Below, one piece after another: positions 19,817 to 28,750 of a DNA stretch of 64,000 bases (the stretch's first letter is position 1; every line of letters starts with the position of its first letter). The position numbers were made by a program, and so were the translations under genes. Under the pieces are notes generated by a model. That model searched no databases and was not told the DNA's origin. It was given only the letters and a program-made list of their open reading frames with translations. The stretch is from the NCBI RefSeq assembly GCF_013369485.1, contig NZ_JABWEB010000002.1, positions 186,001-250,000 of the forward strand, given 5' to 3'. Source of the stretch: Massilia sp. BJB1822. GTDB lineage: Bacteria > Pseudomonadota > Gammaproteobacteria > Burkholderiales > Burkholderiaceae_D.

Positions 19817-21514
19817 CTAGTGGCCGGCGCTGAGCGCGGCCGGGGCGCTGGCGGCCAGGGGGGCGGGCGGTTGCGCGGCTGCCGGGTCCGCGCCCTGGGG
19901 CGCCGCAGCGGGCGGCGCGCCGCCGATGGCCAGCATCAGGTTGTCGATGTCGACCGGTTTCACCAGATGCATGTCGAAGCCGGCGTCGAGCACGCGGCGC
20001 TGGTCTTCGGCCAGGCCGTAGCCGGTGAGGGCGATCAGGCGGATATGCCGGGTGTCGGGATTGGCGCGCAGGCGGCGCGCCACCTCGTAGCCGTCGATGC
20101 CGGGCAGGCCGATATCGACCAGGGCCACGTCGGGCCGCGCGCTGGCGGCCACGGCCAGCCCCTGCAGGCCGTCGGCCGCATGGTGCACCTGATAGCCGTA
20201 ACAGCTGAGCATCATCGACATCATTTCGCGGCCGTCTTCATTGTCCTCGATCAGCAGGACGGCGGGTTTGCCTTGTTGCGGAGAGTCCATATCGCAGTCT
20301 TTCGCTACAGGGAGACGTTCGGTGCGCGGCAGGCGAATGACGAAGGTGCTGCCATCGCCGCTGCCGCCATCGCTGTGGGCGGTCACGCTGCCGCCATGCA
20401 GTTCGACCAGACGCCGCACCAGGGCCAAGCCGATGCCCAGGCCGCCTTGCGCGCGGTCGAGCGTGCTGGTGCCCTGGACGAACACGTCGAACACATGGGG
20501 CAGGAGTTCGGGCGAGATGCCGACCCCGCTGTCGTGCAGGCTCAGCACCACGTCCTCGTCTTCGACCTCGGCCGTGACCTCGATCTGGCCGCCGGGCTGG
20601 GTGTATTTGAGCGCATTGTCGAGCAGATTGTTGAGGATCTGCTCCAGGCGCGTGGCATCGCCCTCGACCCAGCAGGGCTCGGCCGCCAGCGTGATATCGT
20701 AGCCGGCGCTGCGCCCGGTGGTGCGGTAGGTGTCGAGGCAGCTCGAGGCCAGCGCCGCCAGGTCGAGCGGGGCGCGGTTGAGCAGGATCTTGCCCGACAT
20801 GGCGCGGCTCAGGTCGAGCAGATCGTCGACGATGCGGCCCAGGTGGCCGCTCTGGCGCTGAATGATCTGCTTGGCGCGGCCGACCGCTTCGAGCGACACG
20901 CCGGGCAGGCCGATCAGCGAGGCGGCGCTGCTGATGGCTGAAAGCGGGTTGCGCAGCTCATGGCCCAGCATGGCCAGGAACTCGTCCTTGGCATGGTTTT
21001 GCCGTTCGGCCGTCTTGCGCTCCTCGATTTCGCGCATCAGGCGTTCGTTGCTGGCGATCAGGTCGGTGGTGCGCTGGCTCAGCTGGCGCGCCTGCTTCTT
21101 CAATTCCTCGTTCTTCATCGCCAGGGTGACGAAGACGGCGATCTTGGCGAACAGCACTTGCGGGATCACCGGCGTGAACAGAAAATCGACGGCGCCCTGC
21201 TGGTAAGCCTTCAGGCGGTCGAGTTCGTCGGCCACGAAGGCGGTGATGAAGATGATGGGAATATCGGCCGAGCGCGGCCTCTGGTGGATGGCTTCCGCCG
21301 TTTCGAAACCGTCCATGCCCGGCATATTCACGTCGAGCAGGATGACGGCGAAGTCATGCGTGAGTACCTGGCGCAGCGCCTCCTCGCCGGAGCGGGCCGC
21401 CACCACTTCATAGGATTCCTGTTCCGCCCATTGCGCCAGCAAGCTCGTCAGTGCGAACAGGCTGTTGGCGTCGTCGTTGACGACCAGAATCTTGGGTTTG
21501 TCTGCTTTAGGCAC
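19817..21514 (-). CDS. REC-HisKA-HATPase-REC hybrid kinase/response regulator
   Basis: 565-aa soluble signalling protein. Order: REC1 (about 8-125, phospho-acceptor Asp61 in LLDVNMPG), coiled linker, HisKA with His185 (LGHELRNPL), HATPase with N box NLLDNALKY and [12 protein letters not shown]2 (about 418-535, Asp467 in LVDIGLPG, Lys in HLVKPVD), then an Ala/Pro-rich tail. In REC1 the lysine that normally precedes PVxP is Thr114 (DFLFTPVIP), so REC1 may switch abnormally. REC1 probably receives phosphate or a signal from another kinase and controls the central kinase. No receptor gene is adjacent. Confidence 0.9.
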   Translation of the reverse strand: MPKADKPKILVVNDDANSLFALTSLLAQWAEQESYEVVAARSGEEALRQVLTHDFAVILLDVNMPGMDGFETAEAIHQRPRSADIPIIFITAFVADELDRLKAYQQGAVDFLFTPVIPQVLFAKIAVFVTLAMKNEELKKQARQLSQRTTDLIASNERLMREIEERKTAERQNHAKDEFLAMLGHELRNPLSAISSAASLIGLPGVSLEAVGRAKQIIQRQSGHLGRIVDDLLDLSRAMSGKILLNRAPLDLAALASSCLDTYRTTGRSAGYDITLAAEPCWVEGDATRLEQILNNLLDNALKYTQPGGQIEVTAEVEDEDVVLSLHDSGVGISPELLPHVFDVFVQGTSTLDRAQGGLGIGLALVRRLVELHGGSVTAHSDGGSGDGSTFVIRLPRTERLPVAKDCDMDSPQQGKPAVLLIEDNEDGREMMSMMLSCYGYQVHHAADGLQGLAVAASARPDVALVDIGLPGIDGYEVARRLRANPDTRHIRLIALTGYGLAEDQRRVLDAGFDMHLVKPVDIDNLMLAIGGAPPAAAPQGADPAAAQPPAPLAASAPAALSAGH

Positions 21515-21616
21515 TTTATCGTTCTACATTAGTCTGCTGCCGCAAGATGCTTAAGGACAAGCATCGAGCCGATCATAGCACGGCTGATTCAAAGAAAAAA
21601 ACGGCGCGCCAATTGA

Positions 21617-22120
<504 letters not shown>

Positions 22121-22187
22121 GACGCGGTTCGAGGGGGAAACCGCCGCCGCCGCGCCCCGGAGCGAGGCGGGCGCCAAGGCGGGAGCA

Positions 22188-23204
22188 TCAGGCGACGCTG
22201 CCGATGGCCGCTTGCGCCGCTTGGTGGCGCGCGCTGGCGGCCGGCAGCGGCTGGGCATGCACCTGGGCCTTGTGCAGGGCCGAGGCGGCGCAGAAGCGGT
22301 TCTTGCCGGAGCGCTTGGCTTCATACAGGGCATTGTCGGCGGCGTGGATAATCTGTTCCACCGTGCCCGCATCTTCGGGGTAGAGGGCGATGCCGATGCT
22401 GGTCGACAGGCTGAGGGTCAGGCCGTTGACCTGGTAGGGTTCGGCCACCACTTCGATCAGCTTGGAGGCCGGTTCCTGGGCGTCGCCCAGGCCGCCCACC
22501 TCGCCCAGCACGATCACGAATTCATCGCCGCCCACGCGCGCCACCGTATCTTCCTTGCGCGAGGAGCCGACCAGGCGCTGCGCCACCTGCTTCAGGATTT
22601 CGTCGCCATACGCATGGCCATGGGTATCGTTGATGGTCTTGAAGCCATCCAGATCCAGGTACATGACGGCCGCCTTGCGCTGGTGGCGCGCGGCATGCTG
22701 CAGGGTGGTGGCGATGCGGTCTTCCAGCAGGCGGCGGTTGGGCAGGCCCGTCAGCGGGTCGTGCAGGGCCAGCTCCTGCTGCTGGCGGCTGTACTGGGCC
22801 AATTCCTTGTATAAGAGGCGCACCTCCAGCATATTGTGGATGCGCTTGTGCACTTCGAGCAGGTCGAAAGGCTTGCTGATGAAGTCGCGCGCGCCCGCTT
22901 CCAGGGCGGCGATCTTGAAGCTGGGCTGGGCGGTCAGGGCCAGCACCGGCAGATAGCCTTGCTGCTCGATTTCCTTCAAGCCCTTCATGACCTGGAAGCC
23001 GTTCAATTCCGGCATCTGCAAGTCCAGCAGGATGAGGTCGTAGCAATGCTGGCGATGCAGGGCGCACACCTGCTCGGGCAGCATTGTCGCCGTGACATTG
23101 GTGTAGCCGGCATCGCGCAGGATTTCGAGCATCAGCTCGATATTGTCGGCGCAGTCGTCCACCACCAGGATCTTGGCGTTCAGGATCTCATCTGGACTGG
23201 GCAT
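22188..23204 (-). CDS. Response regulator diguanylate cyclase (REC-GGDEF)
   Basis: 338-aa soluble c-di-GMP synthase of the REC-GGDEF class. REC: DD pair at 16-17, Asp61 in LLDLQMPE, Lys110 in FISKPF. Linker helix, then GGDEF at residues 224-228 (ARVGGDEFVIVL) with the inhibitory RxxD site RKED at 215-218. All catalytic features are kept, so phosphorylation probably promotes dimerisation and c-di-GMP synthesis. It lies downstream of the large PAS hybrid kinase in the same direction, 217 bp apart, so that kinase is a plausible but unproven partner. Confidence 0.92.
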   Translation of the reverse strand: MPSPDEILNAKILVVDDCADNIELMLEILRDAGYTNVTATMLPEQVCALHRQHCYDLILLDLQMPELNGFQVMKGLKEIEQQGYLPVLALTAQPSFKIAALEAGARDFISKPFDLLEVHKRIHNMLEVRLLYKELAQYSRQQQELALHDPLTGLPNRRLLEDRIATTLQHAARHQRKAAVMYLDLDGFKTINDTHGHAYGDEILKQVAQRLVGSSRKEDTVARVGGDEFVIVLGEVGGLGDAQEPASKLIEVVAEPYQVNGLTLSLSTSIGIALYPEDAGTVEQIIHAADNALYEAKRSGKNRFCAASALHKAQVHAQPLPAASARHQAAQAAIGSVA

Positions 23205-23421
23205 AGTGTTCTCGCATCGCTTCTTTCATCTACCGCGGCCGAGGCCGTGGTGGGAAACTCAAAGTGTAGCGCGCCGGTTTCCCAGGCGGCGCACATCAGT
23301 CTTTGCAGTGTAGCAAAGAGTGAACAAGTTGCTTGTAGGACATTGCCGCGTGTTTGAGTAGGAGCTGCAGAAACAATTATAAATTATTTAATAACAAGCC
23401 GTGCAATAAAGATATGGCGTT

Positions 23422-26331
23422 TCAAGCCAGGGCAGGTGGCGCTGCGCGCCCCGCCTGGCGTGCCGCCAGCGCCACGGCGGCCAGCAGTTGGGCTGGCTCG
23501 ACGGGCTTGGCCAGGTGGTCGAGGAAGCCGCTTTCCAGCACGCGCAGCCGGTCTTCCGAGCGGGCGAAGGCGGTCAGCGCGATGGCCGGCAGATGGCCGC
23601 CGCGCGCCGCGCCGAGGGCGCGCAGGCGCGCCAGCAATTCGAAGCCGTCGGTGCCGGGCATGCCGATATCGGTGAGCAGCAGGTCGAAGCGCTGGCGCCG
23701 CGCCAGCTTCAGCGCCTCGGCCGCGCTGGCGGCCAGCGTCACGCTGGCATGGTTATCACTCAGTATACGCTGGATCAGCTCGCGCGCATCGGCCTCGTCG
23801 TCCACCACCAGCACGCGCAGGCCGTCCAGCGCGCGGCTGGCCGGCAAGGCGAAGGCGGCCGGTGGCTGCGGCGCCGGCGGCCGCGCCGGGCGCAGCGGCA
23901 GGGCCGGGCCGGAGGCAAGCGGCAGGCGCACGGTGAAACTGGCGCCGTGGCCTGCACCGGCGCTGGCCGCCGCCACCGTGCCGCCATGCTGTTCGACCAG
24001 GTGCTTGACGATGGATAGGCCCAGTCCCAGGCCGCCATGGCGGCGCGTGGTCGAGGCGTCGGCCTGGCGGAAGCGCTCGAAGACATGGGCCAGGAACTCG
24101 GGCTGGATGCCGATGCCGCTGTCGCTGATGACGATTTCGACCTGGCCGCCCGTCAAACCGACGCTGAGCTTGACCGCGCCGCCGTGGGGCGTGAACTTGA
24201 GTGCATTGCTGAGCAGATTCCACATCACCTGCTGCAGGCGGCTGGGATCGGCCGCCACCAGGACGCTGGCCTGGTAATCGCGTTCGATGCGGATCTGCTT
24301 GGCCTCGGCCGCCGGGCGCACGGTTTCGATCACGGCGTCGAGGATGGTCAGTGGCGAGATGCGCTGCATGTCGAGCTGCACCTTGCCCGAGGTGATGCGG
24401 CTCATGTCGAGCAAGTCTTCGATCAGCTGGGCCTGGGCGCGCGCATTGCGCTCGATGGTTTCCAGGCCGCGGTTCAGGTCGGCCAGGTCGCGGCTGCCGC
24501 GCCGCAGCACCTGGGCCCAGCCCAGGATCGCCGTCAGCGGCGTGCGCAGCTCGTGCGACAGGGTGGCCAGGAATTCATCCTTCATCTGGCTGGTGCGCTC
24601 GGCCTCGGCGCGCGCGCTGCGTTCGCTGTCCAGCAGCAGGCGGCGCTCCTCGGCGGCATGGCGCATGGCTTCGTTGAGGCGGGCATTGTCCAGGGCCACG
24701 CCGGCCTGGGCGGCGAAGCCGGCGACGATGCGTTCGGTGCGCTCGCTGAACATGTCCGGCTCCGGATGGCCGAAGAAGAGGGCGCCCAGCACCGCGCTGC
24801 TGCCGGAGCGCACCGGCAGCGCCAGATAGCTGCGCAAGGCCGGGTCGTCCGGCGCATCGGCGCTGCGCAGGATGGCGGCGCCGCGCAAGACCGGCGCCAG
24901 CAGGGCGGCGGCGCGGCGCAGGGGCAGGCGGCGGAAGGCGTCGGGCGCCTGGCCGGCCACAGTGTAGAGCGGCGCGCCGCCGTCGCCGCGGTAATAGAAG
25001 GCGGCAAAGCGCGCGCCGCTGATGTCGGCCGCCGCCGCGGTCACGTCCTGCAGCAGGGGACGCAGCTCGCGCCGCTGCGCCAGCGCATTGCCGGTGCTGT
25101 TCAGCATTTCGAGCATCTTGCTTTCCTCGCGCAGCGCCTCGTGCACGCGCTTGACCTGGTCGACATCGGTGCTGGTGCCGAACCAGCAGCGCAGCTGGCC
25201 GGTGCTGTCGCGCACCGGGTTGGCGCGCGTCAGGAACCAGCGGTAATGGCCGTCGGCGCCGCGGATGGGGAATTCCATTTCGAAGGGCGTGCCGCTGCGC
25301 AGCGAGGCGCGCCAGCGCGCCTTCATGGCGGGCAGGGAGTCCGGCTCGTACACCTGCTCCCAGCCCTGGTTCAAGGCCTGCTCGGGCGTGGTGCCGGTGT
25401 AGGCATACCAGCGCTCGTTGTACCACACCATATTGCCGTCGAAGTGAGCGATCCAGGCCAGCTGGGGAATCGAGTTGGCCAGGGCGCGCAATTCTTCCTG
25501 GCTGTGGCGCAGCGTGTCCTCGGCCGCCTTGCGCGTGCTGATGTCCTGCACCATGCCGGTCATGCCCAGCAGCTCGCCGCCTTCGCCATAATTGAAGCGG
25601 CCCGCCACGCGCAGCCACAGGCGCTCGCCGCCGCCGTGCTGCACCCGGCATTCGGTCTGGAAATCGCTGGCACTGGCGCGCGCCTGCTGGAAGGCTTGCC
25701 AGACAGCGTCCCAGTCTTCGCGCAGCACGCGGTCGCGCAGGGCGGTCCAGGGGATGGGCGTTTCTTCCGGCAAGTCGAAGAGGGCGGCGGCGCGCTGGCC
25801 GAGGATGACGCTGCGGCTGTGCATATCGCCGCTCCAGTCGCCGAGCTGGCCGGTGCTGAGCGCCACCTGCAGGCGCTTGCTGCTGTCGCGCAGGGCGCGT
25901 TCATCGTCCTTGCGGCGGGTGATGTCCTGGATATAGGCGGTTAGCCCTGCGCTGGAAGGGAAGGCGCGCACCTCGAGCCAGCGCGCGCGCGGCGCGTAGT
26001 ACAGCTCGAAACTGACGGTCTGCTGGGCCGCCAGCGCGTGGCGGAAGCGTTCTTCCAGGATGGTGTGGCGCAGGGCGGGAAATTCCTGCCACAGATTCTT
26101 GCCCAGCGGCGTAGGGCGCTCCGGGGTGCGCGCCTGGATCAGGTCTTCGGCGCGCGCATTCAGATAGGTGATATTCCACTGCGGATCGAGCACGGCCAGG
26201 CCGTCGGTAATGCTGTCCAGCACCGTATGCAGCTGGGCGGCGGACAGCTGCAAGCCGGCCGCCGCTGCGGGCGGCAAGGGGGGCGCGGAGCGGCGGGTGG
26301 ATGGGCCTGGTGGACGTGGTCGATAGCTCAT
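23422..26331 (-). CDS. PAS-PAS-PAS-GAF hybrid sensor histidine kinase
   Basis: 969-aa soluble hybrid kinase. Three PAS-type domains (about 33-140, 155-270, 280-395, each ending in a PAC-like DI[TS]xRK or DVDQVK segment), a GAF domain (about 405-555), HisKA with His593 (LSHELRTPL), HATPase (NLLSNALKF, DSGIGI, GGLGLGLSI) and a C-terminal REC (LLLTDIGMPG, HLAKPV). No TM segments, so it probably senses intracellular redox, light or small ligands. The PAS-REC protein at 26456-27277 lies just upstream in the same direction and may be a partner. Confidence 0.92.
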   Translation of the reverse strand: MSYRPRPPGPSTRRSAPPLPPAAAAGLQLSAAQLHTVLDSITDGLAVLDPQWNITYLNARAEDLIQARTPERPTPLGKNLWQEFPALRHTILEERFRHALAAQQTVSFELYYAPRARWLEVRAFPSSAGLTAYIQDITRRKDDERALRDSSKRLQVALSTGQLGDWSGDMHSRSVILGQRAAALFDLPEETPIPWTALRDRVLREDWDAVWQAFQQARASASDFQTECRVQHGGGERLWLRVAGRFNYGEGGELLGMTGMVQDISTRKAAEDTLRHSQEELRALANSIPQLAWIAHFDGNMVWYNERWYAYTGTTPEQALNQGWEQVYEPDSLPAMKARWRASLRSGTPFEMEFPIRGADGHYRWFLTRANPVRDSTGQLRCWFGTSTDVDQVKRVHEALREESKMLEMLNSTGNALAQRRELRPLLQDVTAAAADISGARFAAFYYRGDGGAPLYTVAGQAPDAFRRLPLRRAAALLAPVLRGAAILRSADAPDDPALRSYLALPVRSGSSAVLGALFFGHPEPDMFSERTERIVAGFAAQAGVALDNARLNEAMRHAAEERRLLLDSERSARAEAERTSQMKDEFLATLSHELRTPLTAILGWAQVLRRGSRDLADLNRGLETIERNARAQAQLIEDLLDMSRITSGKVQLDMQRISPLTILDAVIETVRPAAEAKQIRIERDYQASVLVAADPSRLQQVMWNLLSNALKFTPHGGAVKLSVGLTGGQVEIVISDSGIGIQPEFLAHVFERFRQADASTTRRHGGLGLGLSIVKHLVEQHGGTVAAASAGAGHGASFTVRLPLASGPALPLRPARPPAPQPPAAFALPASRALDGLRVLVVDDEADARELIQRILSDNHASVTLAASAAEALKLARRQRFDLLLTDIGMPGTDGFELLARLRALGAARGGHLPAIALTAFARSEDRLRVLESGFLDHLAKPVEPAQLLAAVALAARQAGRAAPPALA

Positions 26332-26455
26332 GCGGTTTCACGCTGTAGCGGCGCGGCCTCCTTGCCGCACCGTGCGAGCATTGTAACTGCGGCCTTGCCA
26401 AAGCGGCCACACCGTTGCGCCCGTTACACGCCGAATACCGGTAGCTGAGGCAATG

Positions 26456-27277
26456 TCAGCGCGACGGCGGCGCCAGGCGGGCCAGCGCCGCCTGCAACTG
26501 CTCGATATCGTAAGGTTTTTGCAGGGATAGGGCGGGAAAGTCGAGCTGCTGCAGCAAGGCCTGGCCATAGCCCGAAGCGAACATGATTTTCAGACCGGGC
26601 TGGCGCCGCAAGGCCAGGCGGGCCAGTTCCACGCCCGACATGCCGGGCAGGCTGATATCGCTGAACAGGATGTCGAAGACGGAAGCGTCGAGCCGCTGCA
26701 GCGCGTCTTCGGCGCGCGCCACGGCCTGTACCTGGTGGCCGAAGGTTTGCAGCATTTCGCACACCAGGTATTGCGCGTCCAGATTGTCCTCGACCACCAG
26801 GATGCGCAGGCTGGCCGGCGCCTGCGCCGCCACAGCGGCGGCGGGCAGGGGTGCCGCCTCGCGCAGGGCGCATAGAATGCCCTCGACATCGCCCTCGGCA
26901 TTGTGCAGCGGCGTGTAATACAGGTCGAGACTGCTGCTGGCCGGTTTGCCGCTGCGCCACAGTTGCAGGGTCTGGGCGCGGAAGGCCAGGGCGCGACCGC
27001 CCCAGGCCTGTTCCAGCGCCGCTGGATTCCAGCTCCAGGCGGCCGGCAGCATGGACGGCACCGTGCCGCCAGGCGCCTGCAGCGAGGGCGGGCCGGCCAG
27101 CTCTATATAGGCATCGTTGAACAGCATGACCTGCTGCCGGCCCCACATCAGCAGCATGGGCTGGGGACTGTTGAGCAGGATGTCTACGCTCAGGCGCAGA
27201 GTGTGCGGCCAGTGGGCCGGCTGGCCGAGGGGGCTGCGCGACCAGTCGCAGGCAGCCAGTTTGTCTTCTCCAGTCAT
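26456..27277 (-). CDS. PAS-REC protein without kinase core
   Basis: 273-aa protein. The N-terminus (DWSRSPLGQPAHWPHTLR, then LLNSPQPMLLMWG and FNDAYIELAG) is the PAS opening typical of large hybrid kinases. It is followed directly by a linker and a REC domain (LRILVVEDNLDAQY, DILFSDISLPG with the Asp, SLQKPYD with the Lys). HisKA and HATPase domains are absent. It could be an independent sensor-regulator or the remnant of a hybrid kinase that lost its catalytic centre. ATG 27277 has GGAAG upstream. Followed after 124 bp by the PAS-GAF hybrid kinase. Confidence 0.8.
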   Translation of the reverse strand: MTGEDKLAACDWSRSPLGQPAHWPHTLRLSVDILLNSPQPMLLMWGRQQVMLFNDAYIELAGPPSLQAPGGTVPSMLPAAWSWNPAALEQAWGGRALAFRAQTLQLWRSGKPASSSLDLYYTPLHNAEGDVEGILCALREAAPLPAAAVAAQAPASLRILVVEDNLDAQYLVCEMLQTFGHQVQAVARAEDALQRLDASVFDILFSDISLPGMSGVELARLALRRQPGLKIMFASGYGQALLQQLDFPALSLQKPYDIEQLQAALARLAPPSR

Positions 27278-27363
27278 TCTTCCATCATTATAAAAACGCA
27301 AACTGGGGGAAATCGTACACCAATCCACCTACTCTGCCGTTGAAAAATTCTTTTACTTCACTC

Positions 27364-27392
27364 TGGACAAGAGGGCAAAGCCTCCCTATAAT
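27364..27392 (+). promoter_or_regulatory. Sigma-70 promoter of the tRNA-Arg cluster
   Basis: TGGACA (27364-27369), 17-bp spacer and a perfect TATAAT (27387-27392), about 70 bp before the first tRNA. The transcribed leader then forms a hairpin between CTTGCTTCTTTCG (27393-27405) and CGAAAGAAAGCAAG (about 27418-27431). Confidence 0.85.
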
Positions 27393-27459
27393 CTTGCTTC
27401 TTTCGCGAACAACGTTACGAAAGAAAGCAAGAAGCAGGTAGTTTTGCAGTATTGCTTAA

Positions 27460-27536
27460 GCGGCTGTAGCTCAGCTGGATAGAGTACTTGGCTACGAACC
27501 AAGGGGTCGTGGGTTCGATTCCTGCCAGCCGCACCA
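27460..27536 (+). tRNA. tRNA-Arg (anticodon ACG), copy 1
   Basis: 77-nt cloverleaf with encoded CCA. The acceptor stem GCGGCTG pairs with CAGCCGC, the anticodon stem CTTGG/CCAAG encloses loop CTACGAA with anticodon ACG, and the T arm contains GGTTCGATTCC. ACG (read as ICG) decodes CGU/CGC/CGA arginine codons. First of three identical genes; the start may be off by one base. Confidence 0.95.
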
Positions 27537-27637
27537 GAATTTGCAGTAAGACTTGCCGCTGTCGAGCGACGGGTTGAAGTAAAAATAGCAGGGTTTGAAG
27601 TATTGTAAAGCGCCTGTTATTATTGTGAGAAGTTTTT

Positions 27638-27714
27638 GCGGCTGTAGCTCAGCTGGATAGAGTACTTGGCTACGAACCAAGGGGTCGTGGGTTCGATTCC
27701 TGCCAGCCGCACCA
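27638..27714 (+). tRNA. tRNA-Arg (anticodon ACG), copy 2
   Basis: Same 77-nt sequence as copy 1, anticodon ACG at 27672-27674, CCA encoded. The spacer after it shares GTAAGACTTGCCGCTGTC and GGGTTG.AAGTAAAA with the spacer after copy 1, so whole tRNA-plus-spacer units were duplicated in tandem. Confidence 0.96.
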
Positions 27715-27768
27715 GATTGTGTAGTAAGACTTGCCGCTGTCGAGCGATGGGTTGGAAGTAAAAGTTTT

Positions 27769-27845
27769 GCGGCTGTAGCTCAGCTGGATAGAGTACTTGG
27801 CTACGAACCAAGGGGTCGTGGGTTCGATTCCTGCCAGCCGCACCA
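27769..27845 (+). tRNA. tRNA-Arg (anticodon ACG), copy 3
   Basis: Third identical copy, CCA encoded, followed after 8 bp by a strong Rho-independent terminator. Probably co-transcribed with copies 1 and 2. Confidence 0.96.
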
Positions 27846-27853
27846 GTAGTAGG

Positions 27854-27893
27854 AAAAAAGGGTCAGCGTGAAAACGCTGGCCCTTTTTTCTTT
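27854..27893 (+). terminator. Rho-independent terminator of the tRNA cluster
   Basis: Stem GGGTCAGCG / CGCTGGCCC (one G-U pair) with loop TGAAAA, flanked by A-run and followed by TTTTTTCTTTT. Ends the tRNA transcript before the ttr promoter region. Confidence 0.93.
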
Positions 27894-27916
27894 TCCTCCT
27901 CAGCAGAGTGACTTTT

Positions 27917-27936
27917 GATAGGGAATATTCCCTATC
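27917..27936. promoter_or_regulatory. Perfect 20-bp palindrome upstream of ttrB, candidate TtrR operator
   Basis: GATAGGGAATATTCCCTATC is a perfect palindrome 75 bp before the ttrB start. Its place upstream of the ttrBCA operon suggests an operator, most simply for TtrR encoded at 33031-33678, but another regulator is possible. Confidence 0.6.
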
Positions 27937-28011
27937 CTGCTCGATATTTCTTCCAATTTCTGAATATTGCTTAAAAGAATAAAGTGAAGCCGTAAAACTA
28001 CGGAGCTTCAC

Positions 28012-28749
28012 ATGAGCAATCAAGCCAATCTCTCCCGGCGCTTCTTCCTGAGCGCATTGCCCGCCGTGACGGCAGGTCTGGCCGCTGCCACCACTGCCGA
28101 AGCGGCGCCCGCCGGCCAAGGCACAGCGCACTGGGGCATGCTGGTCGACACCCGCCGCTGCATCGCCTGCCAGGCCTGCACCATCAGCTGCTCGATGGAA
28201 AACGACCTGCCCATCGGCCAATTCCGCACCACCGTCGCCACCTATGCCGTGCGCAGCGAAACCGGCCAGTCCGGCCTGGCCGTGCTGCCGCGCCTATGCA
28301 ACCACTGCGAAGAACCGCCCTGCATCCCGGTTTGTCCGGTCAGCGCCACCTACAAGCGCGAGGACGGCATCGTGCTGGTCGACGGCGACCGCTGCGTGGG
28401 CTGCGCCTACTGCGTGCAAGCCTGTCCGTATGAAGCGCGCTTCATCAACCACCATACCGGCAAGGCCGATAAATGCACCTTCTGCGTGCACCGCGTGGAT
28501 GCCGGCCTGCTGCCGGCCTGCGTGGAAACCTGCGTCGGCGGCGCGCGCATCTTCGGCGACGTGAATGACCCCAATAGCGAAATCAGCCGCCGCCTGAAAG
28601 AAGCCGAAGGCCAGGTCAGCGTGCTGAAACCGGAAGCGGGCACCAAGCCCCACGTTTTCTATATCGGCCTGGATAAGGAATTGGCCGGCCGCGTCGATGG
28701 CGATTCCGCCGCCGAAATGATGTGGCGTCCCGAGATGCAAGGAGCATGA
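28012..28749 (+). CDS. ttrB: Tetrathionate reductase subunit B, 4Fe-4S ferredoxin-type
   Basis: 245-aa electron-transfer subunit carrying four [4Fe-4S] clusters between the membrane quinol oxidase TtrC and the catalytic TtrA. A Tat signal with SRRFFLSAL occurs at residues 8-16, so it is exported folded. Cysteine clusters: CIACQACTISC, CNHCEEPPCIPVCP, CVGCAYCVQACP and CTFCVHRVDAGLLPACVETC. Length and order match TtrB of Salmonella-type systems. First gene of ttrBCA. The NrfD-like partner starts 1 bp after its stop. A candidate operator lies upstream. Confidence 0.93.
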   Translation: MSNQANLSRRFFLSALPAVTAGLAAATTAEAAPAGQGTAHWGMLVDTRRCIACQACTISCSMENDLPIGQFRTTVATYAVRSETGQSGLAVLPRLCNHCEEPPCIPVCPVSATYKREDGIVLVDGDRCVGCAYCVQACPYEARFINHHTGKADKCTFCVHRVDAGLLPACVETCVGGARIFGDVNDPNSEISRRLKEAEGQVSVLKPEAGTKPHVFYIGLDKELAGRVDGDSAAEMMWRPEMQGA

Positions 28750-28750
28750 A

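Noticed and set aside
22121..22187. GC-rich gap between convergent genes considered as a terminator
   Set aside because: No clean stem with a T-run could be drawn.
24037..25944. 635-codon plus-strand frame opposite the PAS-GAF hybrid kinase
   Set aside because: Shadow of the kinase; composition typical for antisense of GC-rich genes.
27460..27845. Regular repeats with spacers, considered as a CRISPR array
   Set aside because: Units are 77-nt tRNA genes with cloverleaf structure and encoded CCA; spacers are related to each other and no cas gene is near.
27492..28221. Short minus-strand frames containing repeated SNPRPLGS-like sequence
   Set aside because: They are translations through tRNA genes, not proteins.
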